5,393 nucleotides of DNA. Source: Hyphomicrobiales bacterium. GTDB lineage: Bacteria > Pseudomonadota > Alphaproteobacteria > Rhizobiales > Devosiaceae. The stretch is from the NCBI GenBank assembly GCA_015487985.1, contig WFOP01000014.1, positions 1 through 5,393 of the forward strand, in the 5' to 3' direction. The translations under genes and the position numbers were made by a program. Shown piece by piece: positions 1-4,716 of this stretch. The notes below the pieces were generated by a model. That model worked only from the letters and a program-made list of their open reading frames with translations, was not told where the DNA came from and searched no databases. The number at the start of each line of letters is the position of its first letter. Within the stretch, counting starts at the first letter, position 1.

Positions 1-24
1 GGGGTGGGGTATTTCTACAAACAC

Positions 25-53
25 TTGACAGCTCAGGCGCAAGTTCCTATTTT
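25..53 (+). promoter_or_regulatory. Probable sigma70-type promoter of the TIR/membrane-protein operon
   Basis: A perfect -35 hexamer TTGACA (25-30) is followed after exactly 17 bp by TATTTT (48-53), which matches four of six positions of the -10 consensus. Transcription would start near position 60, shortly before the ribosome site and GTG start of the membrane-protein gene. It is the best promoter-like sequence in the window. That it still looks intact while the genes behind it carry stops suggests recent decay. This is inference from sequence match only. Confidence 0.65.
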
Positions 54-65
54 GTTCTCAGGGCT

Positions 66-71
66 GGAGAG
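66..71 (+). promoter_or_regulatory. Ribosome binding site that fixes the GTG start at 78
   Basis: GGAGAG at 66-71 lies 6 bases before GTG 78-80, an ideal distance. An in-frame TGA at 72-74 prevents any longer reading frame, so 78 is the natural original start of the membrane-protein gene. The short open frame beginning with TTG at 192 is only the piece left after the internal stop. Confidence 0.7.
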
Positions 72-77
72 TGAGTA

Positions 78-479
78 GTGAAAAACAATGAACTCGAAAT
101 CTACAAACAAAGATATGAAACTTTTCGATATTTGGATCGTTTAAGGTGGTACATGCTACAGTTGCTGATCGCCGTTTGAACAGCGTTCGCATTGACAATC
201 AGAGTAACAACTCATGCACCAGAATGGTGGCTGTGTTTGGCAATGTCCTTTGTCTTCGGATTCATTAGTTGGGCGAGTATTAGAATAAACAACGGCATCC
301 GTGAAAATGGAATAGTATTAAAAAAAACAGCCGAAGTTATCGGCGATACTGGCATTCCAAACACAGAGGCTCCCTTAAAATCGTCAGCGCACTGGCTTGC
401 GCTCTTCATTGCAGTTTTAGCATTAATCTTTTTTGTAAACGCAATTATTGAAGTTTGGAAATTATGTGGCCCAACGTAA
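78..479 (+). pseudogene. Small three-helix membrane protein, first gene of a TIR operon, interrupted by an in-frame TGA
   Basis: Read from GTG 78 the frame gives 133 codons with one stop, TGA 177-179 (codon 34), and no frameshift. The N-terminus is charged and probably helical (NNELEIYKQRYETFRYLDRL). Three hydrophobic segments follow at about residues 24-41, 50-68 and 105-127, with a polar loop of about 35 residues between the second and third. The stop lies inside the first segment (LLIAV-stop-TAFAL), where a single base change from GGA (Gly) or CGA (Arg) would explain it. The sequence is protein-like on both sides of the stop, so the frame was a real gene. I do not recognise a named family; the N-terminal YETFRxLDxLRW pattern resembles small membrane proteins I associate loosely with defence loci. 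The 14-bp overlap with the TIR gene implies translational coupling and joint function, perhaps as a membrane effector or anchor. If translation resumed at TTG 192, a 95-residue two-helix remnant could be made. Base composition is much more AT-rich than in the downstream genes, which suggests transfer. Confidence 0.72.
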
Positions 480-1098
480 AGTATTCATCAGTTATCACCA
501 TGAAAACGACCAATATTACAAGGAGAAATTACTCAGATTAAACAATCTGCATGATATATTTATTGACTGATCGGTACGAGACGGAGACATTGATGAAAAC
601 ATGTCCCCGCAGAGTATTCGCACTAATATTCGTGACAATTGGTTAAGGGATTCAACCGTTACAATTTTGCTTTGTGGAACTGAAACACAATAGAGGAAGC
701 ATGTGGACTGGGAATTAAAATCTAGTATGATTGACGGAACGATTAACAAGAAATCTGGGATTTTGATAATCGATTTACCGACTACAAGCTCAACTAGCTG
801 GCAAACAGCCCATTATGATGAAAAGGACACGATTTATCCAGACTATCAAGGCGGTTGGACAAGCTTTGAAACAAAGTCTCAGTATATTTCCCACTATCCA
901 GAAATGCCTGAACGAATTATTGACAACTTGCATAACCATGAAGCTGCAATCTCTGTGGTACCTTGGAGTTACATCGAAAATTCACCAAACAAACTTGCTT
1001 GGCTCATCGAAGCGACCGCTAATTCTAGATCCACAAACAAATATGACCTTTCCCGCCCAATGCGAATGAACAATTATAATCCAAATCAGTTTTGGTAA
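466..1098 (+). pseudogene. ThsB-like TIR domain protein (MTH538/DUF1863 type), two in-frame stops
   Basis: The frame from GTG 466 (GGA at 458-460 may serve as ribosome site) gives 210 codons and ends at TAA 1096-1098. It is interrupted by TGA 568-570 (codon 35) and TAG 691-693 (codon 76), with no indel. Family landmarks in order are a first beta strand RKVFISYHHEND (residues 4-15), DIFID-stop-SV around 30-37, STVTILLCGTET near 66-74, RKHVDWEL at 77-84, KKSGILIIDLP, and a C-terminal region with MPERIIDNL, ISVVPWS and YDLSRPMR. These match the TIR-like family of Thoeris ThsB proteins as I remember it; such proteins make cyclic ADP-ribose-type signals from NAD after phage infection. Glu83 in VDWEL is the likely equivalent of the TIR catalytic glutamate. 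Codon 35 is usually Arg in FIDRSV (CGA to TGA); codon 76 needs only one change from AAG or CAG. A restart at GTG 703 would give 131 residues lacking the first half of the fold and almost certainly inactive. Family assignment is strong; inactivity is inferred from the stops. Confidence 0.85.
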
Positions 1099-1108
1099 TA
1101 TCTTCCCC

Positions 1109-1258
1109 CGTCATTACCCGCTTCATCCGGGTAATCCAGCCAGCCCCTGGCGCAAGGCAGAAGAGCGCAAGTCCTTGCGCTAAGACTCACCTCGCAAATC
1201 CCACCACAGCGTTGCGGACGCAACGCACTGGATCACCCGGATAAACCAGATGATGACG
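1109..1258. repeat. MITE-like palindromic element, 31-bp imperfect inverted ends
   Basis: The left arm 1109-1139 (starting CGTCATTACCCG, ending GGGTAATCCAG) pairs with the right arm 1228-1258 (starting CTGGATCACCCGG, ending GATGATGACG) with 25 of 31 positions matching; five of the six mismatches are transitions. The inside is itself structured: AGCGCAAG/CTTGCGCT (1164-1171 with 1174-1181; CCTTGCGC can also pair with GCGCAAGG at 1150-1157) and GCGTTGC/GCAACGC (1209-1215 with 1220-1226). It carries no protein-coding frame. It starts 11 bp after the TIR frame and may act as an mRNA end or be a non-autonomous mobile element. Confidence 0.7.
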
Positions 1259-1292
1259 CAAGAGGAAAGTTCCGCAACAACACTTCCACACC

Positions 1293-1393
1293 GTCATTGC
1301 GAGCGGTTCTTGAACCGCGCGGCAATCCAGCATTACCGGCACAAACGCAAAACAAGACTGGATTGCTTCGTCGCTATCGCTTCTCGCAATGAC
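1293..1393. repeat. Palindromic GTCATTGCGAG...CTCGCAATGAC repeat element
   Basis: The outer arms GTCATTGCGAG (1293-1303) and CTCGCAATGAC (1383-1393) are perfect inverted repeats. Inner arms GCAATCCAG (1322-1330) and CTGGATTGC (1358-1366) pair too, and GCGGTTC/GAACCGC (1304-1310, 1312-1318) is a further possible pairing. The layout of CGTCATT, then CAATCCAG, CTGGATTG, then AATGAC is the same as in the 150-bp element just upstream. I recall CGTCATTGCGAG palindromes as widespread dispersed repeats in many proteobacteria, including Rickettsiales. Confidence 0.7.
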
Positions 1394-1421
1394 AAAAGCA
1401 CCAGTTCACTACCAGTTCCCC

Positions 1422-1449
1422 CGTCATTCCAGCAAAAACCGGGATGACG
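1422..1449. repeat. Short CGTCATTCC...GGGATGACG hairpin
   Basis: CGTCATTCC (1422-1430) can pair with GGGATGACG (1441-1449), eight Watson-Crick pairs plus one G:T pair, around the ten-base loop AGCAAAAACC. It is the shortest of the three CGTCAT-ended palindromes and lies 29 bp beyond the 3' end of the DUF4342 gene on the opposite strand. No T-run follows on either strand, so a classical intrinsic terminator is not supported, though it may stabilise an mRNA end. Confidence 0.55.
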
Positions 1450-1477
1450 ACCAAAGCATCAGCGCCGCGAATAGCAA

Positions 1478-1834
1478 CTACTTCTCATCCGCCGAATCAA
1501 CCTCACCAAAACTATCTTCTTCGTCCGCATCGCCATCATCCGCGTCTTCATCGGCAACATTGCGCACGATTTCGATTTTTACCCTGGCCAAAAGCCCGGC
1601 CAGCGCCCCGAGCACCGCAAGCGCCGGCGCCGCCAGAACCACAACACCCCCCACAACCGCTCCGGCGGTCAGCGGCACTTCAAAAACCACGTCGCTGTTC
1701 TTTGAACGCACCCGCAATTTTCGCACATTCCCCTCAGAAACCAGCCGTGTGACCTCGTCAATCAACTGATGCCCGGCAACCTCAACTTCTTCGGTGAATG
1801 TCTTCCAGCGGCCTTTTGAGTTTTCATCGTCCAT
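1478..1834 (-). CDS. DUF4342 domain protein with acidic C-terminal tail
   Basis: This is a 118-residue protein. Residues 10-43 form a charged, probably helical part (WKTFTEEVEVAGHQLIDEVTRL) followed by EGNVRKLRVRS. EVPLTAGAV follows (52-60), then an Ala/Gly/Val-rich hydrophobic stretch (about 57-83) and RVKIEIVR (84-91). This order of a helix with xLxxEVxxLxxEGNVR, an 'IPLT' motif and a small hydrophobic segment is typical of DUF4342, a family without a known function that I recall as about 80-100 residues. The last 24 residues are extremely acidic (12 Asp/Glu between 95 and 118), a tail not needed by the domain that might bind a basic partner or metal. ATG 1834 is preceded by AGGAGA (1846-1841) with a 6-base gap, so the start is secure. 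Membrane association is possible but not certain given the small residues in the hydrophobic part. It is transcribed divergently from the gene at 2014. Confidence 0.82.
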   Translation of the reverse strand: MDDENSKGRWKTFTEEVEVAGHQLIDEVTRLVSEGNVRKLRVRSKNSDVVFEVPLTAGAVVGGVVVLAAPALAVLGALAGLLARVKIEIVRNVADEDADDGDADEEDSFGEVDSADEK

Positions 1835-1864
1835 AAGAACTCTCCTAAAATTATGTTTGTTATT

Positions 1865-1892
1865 CAGATAGGAATTGTGAAGCGTTTTTCAA
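1865..1892 (-). promoter_or_regulatory. Possible promoter of the DUF4342 gene
   Basis: On the minus strand TTGAAA (1892-1887) and TATCTG (1870-1865) are separated by 16 bp, and lie 30 bp upstream of the start at 1834. The -35 matches five... of the TTGACA positions except the fifth; the -10 is weaker. No operator-like repeat is visible between this gene and its divergent neighbour. Confidence 0.3.
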
Positions 1893-1902
1893 GTGAACCG
1901 CC

Positions 1903-1921
1903 CCCTACCCGCGCCGCCAAA
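1903..1921. repeat. 19-bp direct repeat, copy 1 (non-coding)
   Basis: CCCTACCCGCGCCGCCAAA occurs here and again, identical and in the same orientation, at 2452-2470. After the match both copies continue with a similar CCACT motif. Here it lies in the divergent intergenic region between the DUF4342 gene and the duplicated membrane protein. On the minus strand it would read as the last codons of a frame, WRRG-stop, exactly as in copy 2. Confidence 0.6.
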
Positions 1922-2013
1922 ACGCCACTCCCTAAGGACAAAACAAAACATTCTGGACAAATTGATTATTCTGCGTCAACCTATGCGGCTAACGCAAAAC
2001 GGGGACACACCAT

Positions 2014-2382
2014 ATGACAGACCAACCTATTTCTTATGCAGGCATACAGCAAAACGGTCTGCGCCTCGACTGCCAATATTCCCTTACAGAGGCAATCGGT
2101 TTCATCATTATCTGGCTGATAATTTCAGTTGTTACTTTGGGGATTGGCAGCTTTTTTGCCATTTACTATTTTTACAAAACCATCATCAACAAAACTTTTG
2201 TCACCGATCGCACAGGCGCAGAAGTCGGACGACTAAGTTGTGATTTGAACCTTGGTGAAGTCATTGGCCATGTCGTAATCTGGATTTTGATTACCATAGT
2301 TACATTGGGAATTGGCTTGTTATTTTATATGTTCCGCACGTTCCGAATGTGCCTCAACAAAACCAGTATCGCCACCATCTAA
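2014..2382 (+). CDS. Membrane protein built of two tandem 56-residue repeats (DUF6693-like)
   Basis: This 122-residue protein is an internal duplication with a constant offset of 56 residues. Arg17/73, Leu18/74, Cys20/76, Glu26/82, Ile28/84, Gly29/85, Trp34/90, the TLGIG pentapeptide 41-45/97-101 and NKT 59-61/115-117 all coincide. Each unit starts with a short RLxC strand, has a xEAIGxxxIW helix with a following hydrophobic run (about 28-54 and 84-107), and ends at a conserved NKT. It therefore has at least two membrane segments, or four if each hydrophobic run turns at the TLGIG motif. The style resembles alphaproteobacterial proteins annotated DUF6693, but I am not certain of that name and no function is known to me. 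ATG 2014 follows GGGGA (2001-2005) with 8 bases between; the first residues MTDQPISYAG look like a normal cytoplasmic N-terminus without a signal peptide. Neighbours on both sides are on the other strand, so it is monocistronic. Confidence 0.8.
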   Translation: MTDQPISYAGIQQNGLRLDCQYSLTEAIGFIIIWLIISVVTLGIGSFFAIYYFYKTIINKTFVTDRTGAEVGRLSCDLNLGEVIGHVVIWILITIVTLGIGLLFYMFRTFRMCLNKTSIATI

Positions 2383-2406
2383 CTATCCAATATTACCAGA
2401 CGCCTT

Positions 2407-2436
2407 GCCCCAGCGGCCCTGCCGGGGCGAGCGCCC
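2407..2436. other. GC-rich hairpin in the convergent gap
   Basis: The 71-bp gap between the convergent genes ending at 2382 and 2454 contains GCCCC (2407-2411) pairing with GGGGC (2424-2428), an inner CGGC/GCCG (2414-2417, 2421-2424) alternative, and GGGC/GCCC (2425-2428, 2433-2436). These can form competing stems. No T-run follows on either strand, so it is at best a weak or factor-dependent end for both transcripts. Confidence 0.35.
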
Positions 2437-2451
2437 GGAAAAAATCAGCGT

Positions 2452-2470
2452 CCCTACCCGCGCCGCCAAA
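2452..2470. repeat. 19-bp direct repeat, copy 2 (at the end of the PGPGW-like gene)
   Basis: This is the second exact copy of CCCTACCCGCGCCGCCAAA. Here it contains the final codons (WRRG) and stop codon TAG (2456-2454) of the minus-strand gene. The non-coding copy is 549 bp to the left. Confidence 0.6.
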
Positions 2471-2819
2471 CATTCCACTTGCGCTCAACCCAAAGCGCGA
2501 CACGATTTATCGGCCCGCGCAAAAACGGCAGGTCAATCGCCAACAGCAAAAGCCCGATCGGCAGCATCCACAAGCCCAAAAACGGCAATATGGAAAAAAC
2601 GCCGCCAATCACCAAAATCACCCCGAGCGGAATGCGCACGAAAGCCATCGAGGGGCGACGCAACGCCGCAAATACCCGCCCCAGTTTGCCCGGCGCCCGC
2701 TGTTCAATCTGGTCAAATCGCCGGTTCAGACGGGTTTCTTCTTTTTGATGCGAGCCGTCTGACCCGCCATTTTTATCACTCAAAATCAAGTCCACCCGAA
2801 TTTTTACCATTCCCATCAT
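2454..2819 (-). CDS. Small membrane protein, PGPGW-like
   Basis: From ATG 2819 the protein has 121 residues. The first 60 are polar and basic, with KEETRLNRRFDQIEQRAPG at 26-44 as a likely cytoplasmic amphipathic helix. A hydrophobic hairpin follows: RIPLGVILVIGGVFSILPFLG (62-82), LWMLPIGLLLLAIDLPFL (83-100), then basic RGPINRVALWVERKW. The arrangement of two helices with a central LP...G...LP turn and an aliphatic second helix ending in Asp-hPxh is like the PGPGW family of putative transmembrane proteins, although the PGPGW motif itself is replaced; the family name is therefore tentative and its function is unknown. An upstream TTG (2834) would add five residues, and ATG 2816 or 2810 would shorten it. 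GGGG at 2832-2829 nine bases before ATG 2819 is the only weak ribosome site. It converges with the gene ending at 2382 and diverges from the hydrolase gene. Confidence 0.7.
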   Translation of the reverse strand: MMGMVKIRVDLILSDKNGGSDGSHQKEETRLNRRFDQIEQRAPGKLGRVFAALRRPSMAFVRIPLGVILVIGGVFSILPFLGLWMLPIGLLLLAIDLPFLRGPINRVALWVERKWNVWRRG

Positions 2820-2893
2820 TACATGGTGCCCCAACAGTCAAATTTTAAGAGCAATCTGCGCCTGTGCCTTAGTTTGGTCAATTCATTCCCCTT

Positions 2894-2922
2894 TTGACGT
2901 GTTTTTGCTAAGCTGTTTCAGA
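2894..2922 (+). promoter_or_regulatory. Weak candidate promoter of the cell wall hydrolase gene
   Basis: TTGACG (2894-2899) is a good -35, but at 17 bp distance only TTTCAG (2917-2922) is available as -10. GC-rich alphaproteobacteria often have poor -10 boxes, so it is listed with low confidence. The divergent region 2820-2954 shows no other clear signal. Confidence 0.3.
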
Positions 2923-2954
2923 CAGCGGTTATCAGGAAGGCCGAAAAAAGAGGC

Positions 2955-3500
2955 ATGAATTCAAAACTAACCAGCCCCGTTCTTGGCTTTGCCACCCTGT
3001 CGGCCCTTGCCGGCTGCTCAAATGTGCTGCCCGAGGGTTTTACCATCACCGATGCGTTCACCCCGCGCCCCCAGGTGCAAACATCCACACCGCCCCCCGC
3101 GACTGCCGACATTCCTGTATTTGCCAGCCCAAGGGCAAAAGAATGCCTGATGCGCGCCATGTATTTTGAATCAAACCGCTCCAGCGAAGCCGGCATGCTC
3201 GCCGTTGGCACCGTGGTTATGAACCGGGTCAGTTCACCAAAATTTGACAATGATATCTGCTCGGTTGTGGGGGCGCCGCGCCAGTTTGCCCCCGGCGTTC
3301 TCTCCCGCCCAATGACAGAAGAGCGCCCGGTTGCACTGGCCAGTGCCGTCGCCGATCGCGTGTTGAGCGGGGAGCGGCATGCCGGGGTGCAAACCGCCAA
3401 GTTTTTCCACACCCAGGGGCTTACTTTCCCCTATACCAACATGCACTATGTGCTGAATGCGGGCGGCAATTCGTTTTACATCAAACGTTCGCGCCGCTAA
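2955..3500 (+). CDS. SleB/CwlJ-type cell wall hydrolase, lipoprotein
   Basis: This 181-residue protein has a lipoprotein signal: Lys4, a hydrophobic run 8-19 and lipobox LAGC with Cys21 as lipidation site. Ser22 at the next position favours the outer membrane. A Pro/Thr-rich linker (about 36-54) leads to a Hydrolase_2 (SleB/CwlJ) domain from about residue 60 to the end. This contains ECLMRAMYFESNRSSEAGMLAV with Glu72 as probable catalytic residue, GTVVMNRV (85-92), DICSVV (100-105), a QF dipeptide (110-111), AKFFHTQG and the terminal NSFYIKR. Enzymes of this family cleave peptidoglycan as lytic transglycosylases or amidases, first known from spore germination; in proteobacteria they probably help wall remodelling. 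Cys64 and Cys102 could form a disulfide in the periplasm. ATG 2955 has AGAGG directly in front and GGAAGG (2935-2940) 14 bases away, neither ideal, but the signal peptide supports this start. The TAA stop belongs to the arm of the palindrome that follows. Confidence 0.88.
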   Translation: MNSKLTSPVLGFATLSALAGCSNVLPEGFTITDAFTPRPQVQTSTPPPATADIPVFASPRAKECLMRAMYFESNRSSEAGMLAVGTVVMNRVSSPKFDNDICSVVGAPRQFAPGVLSRPMTEERPVALASAVADRVLSGERHAGVQTAKFFHTQGLTFPYTNMHYVLNAGGNSFYIKRSRR

Positions 3501-3575
3501 CGCATGTCTCCCCAAAGCATGTCCTCGGGCTTGACCCGTGGGTGGCACCGGTTTTGGGATAAACGACATGCGTTA
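3498..3575. repeat. Palindromic intergenic repeat (TAACGCATGTC...GACATGCGTTA), probable bidirectional transcript end
   Basis: The outer arms TAACGCATGTC (3498-3508) and GACATGCGTTA (3565-3575) are perfect inverted repeats of 11 bp. CCCAAA (3511-3516) with TTTGGG (3553-3558) and CGGG/CCCG (3526-3529, 3535-3538, loop CTTGA) nest inside, giving one long cruciform. I recall closely similar palindromes ending in GCATGTC/GACATGC between genes of Rhizobiales. It lies between the convergent hydrolase and helicase genes. On the minus strand, reading from the helicase, a run of five T (3583-3579 region) precedes rather than follows the stem, so it is not a textbook intrinsic terminator, but it could end or protect both transcripts. 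Confidence 0.75.
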
Positions 3576-3624
3576 AACAAAAAGATAAAGCATATTGAGT
3601 GAACAGGATTGAACGCAACATGCT

Positions 3625-4716
3625 TCATTGCACCACGGTAATGGTCTCCGCCGCCCGCGTCAGCCCCGTATAAAGCCAGCGCGCCCGATCCTCCCGAAAT
3701 ACAAAACTTTCATCAAACAGATAAACATTGTCCCACTGGCTGCCCTGCGCCTTGTGCACCGTCAGGCAATAGCCAAAAGTAAATTCATCCAGCCCCCGGC
3801 GCTCCGGCCAGCTTAAGTTGGCCTCCTCACCGCTGAAAAACGCCTTATGGGTCATCACACTGACCTCGCGTTTACTCCCCTCTTCAGGCAGCAAATCCAG
3901 CGCTATCTTGCCCTTGTTCTTGCGTTTAACCTCACTGACCAGCCACATTTGTCCGTTCAACAGACGCTTTTTGGCATTGTTGCGCAGGCACACAACCTTG
4001 TCCCCGATGGTGGGAAACTGATGGGGTAGACCGTTCAGTTCACGCAAGCGATTATTATAATTGAGCCGGGTCTTATTACGCCCCACCAGCACCTGATCCG
4101 CCTCGCGCACCTCCCCCTGATTCACCTGTGATTTGGTTATCACCTTGCTTTCACCATAGCGTCCGGTTTCCAGATATCCCCCCTCGCGAATATCCATGGA
4201 CATGCGGATAATCGGGTTATCCGCCGCCTGCCGGTGAATTTGTGTCAGCATAATATCGGGTTCTTCAGAAATAAAATACCCGGTCCCCTGAATGGGCGGC
4301 AGTTGAAACGGATCCCCCAGAACCAGAACCTTTGTGCCAAAAGACAACAGGTCCTCCCCCAGTTGTTCATCCACCATTGAAACTTCATCGATTACGATCA
4401 GATCGGCGTCCGCCGCCGGTGATTCCTCATCCAGCGCAAATCGCGGCTCCCCTTCCGCTTCACTGACCATGGTATAAATGAGCGAATGAATGGTGCTGGC
4501 CCCCTTACACCCCCGTTTTCGCATTACCAGCGCCGCCTTGCCGGTAAAAGCGGCATATTTTACGCTGTCCAAATCCCCCGCCAAATGCCGCGCCAGGGTG
4601 GATTTGCCTGTGCCCGCCCAGCCAAATAGCCTGAAAACCTGCGGTGCATTGGGCGTTTTCAGCCATGCCGAAACAGCCTTTAGGGCTTCATCCTGCTGTT
4701 GGGTCCATGTCACCAT
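3625..4716 (-). CDS. RecD-like ATP-dependent DNA helicase (superfamily 1B)
   Basis: From ATG 4716 the protein has 363 residues. All superfamily 1 helicase motifs are visible: Q motif TQQQDEAL (5-12), Walker A GWAGTGKST (32-40, Lys38), motif Ia AAFTGKAA (55-62), Walker B LIVIDEVSMVD (106-116, Asp110 and Glu111), motif III GDPFQLPP (134-141), motif IV LTQIHRQ with Arg162, motif V TVHKAQGSQW (319-328) and motif VI WLYTGLTRA (347-355). It thus joins an AAA_30-type ATPase domain to a UvrD_C_2-type C-terminal domain. It lacks the long N-terminal region of RecD2 and any relaxase or nuclease part, so it resembles the short stand-alone RecD-like helicases common in Rhizobiales and the phage Dda helicase. 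Such enzymes move 5' to 3' on single-stranded DNA and probably act in repair or fork restart. Longer starts exist at ATG 4740 and GTG 4755 but have no ribosome site and extend beyond the Q motif; 4716 has only weak ACGAGA (4733-4728). All motifs are intact, so it should be active. Confidence 0.9.
   Translation of the reverse strand: MVTWTQQQDEALKAVSAWLKTPNAPQVFRLFGWAGTGKSTLARHLAGDLDSVKYAAFTGKAALVMRKRGCKGASTIHSLIYTMVSEAEGEPRFALDEESPAADADLIVIDEVSMVDEQLGEDLLSFGTKVLVLGDPFQLPPIQGTGYFISEEPDIMLTQIHRQAADNPIIRMSMDIREGGYLETGRYGESKVITKSQVNQGEVREADQVLVGRNKTRLNYNNRLRELNGLPHQFPTIGDKVVCLRNNAKKRLLNGQMWLVSEVKRKNKGKIALDLLPEEGSKREVSVMTHKAFFSGEEANLSWPERRGLDEFTFGYCLTVHKAQGSQWDNVYLFDESFVFREDRARWLYTGLTRAAETITVVQ

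Noticed and set aside
192..479. 95-residue open frame starting with TTG as a complete gene
   Set aside because: The same frame extends to GTG 78 with a good ribosome site and protein-like sequence through the TGA at 177, so this is the 3' part of an interrupted gene.
703..1098. 131-residue open frame starting with GTG as a complete gene
   Set aside because: It is the 3' part of the ThsB-like TIR frame that begins at GTG 466; the family landmarks continue upstream of the TAG at 691.
1250..1447. 65-residue plus-strand open frame
   Set aside because: It lies almost wholly within palindromic repeat DNA and has no ribosome site.
1099..1449. CRISPR array from the repeated CGTCAT motifs
   Set aside because: The motifs occur as inverted pairs of unequal size without regular spacers; these are palindromic elements and not a direct-repeat array.
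1389..1769. Ser/Ala/Thr-rich plus-strand frames (1389-1769 and 1444-1752)
   Set aside because: They are antisense to the DUF4342 gene and owe their composition to its acidic and Ala-rich codons.
2312..2848. Long plus-strand frames over the PGPGW-like gene
   Set aside because: The minus-strand frame has membrane helices and family character; the plus-strand ones are low-complexity Pro/Arg/Ala shadows.
2918..3412. Minus-strand frame of 164 residues opposite the hydrolase
   Set aside because: The plus strand encodes a clear lipoprotein signal and SleB domain; the minus frame has no recognisable feature.
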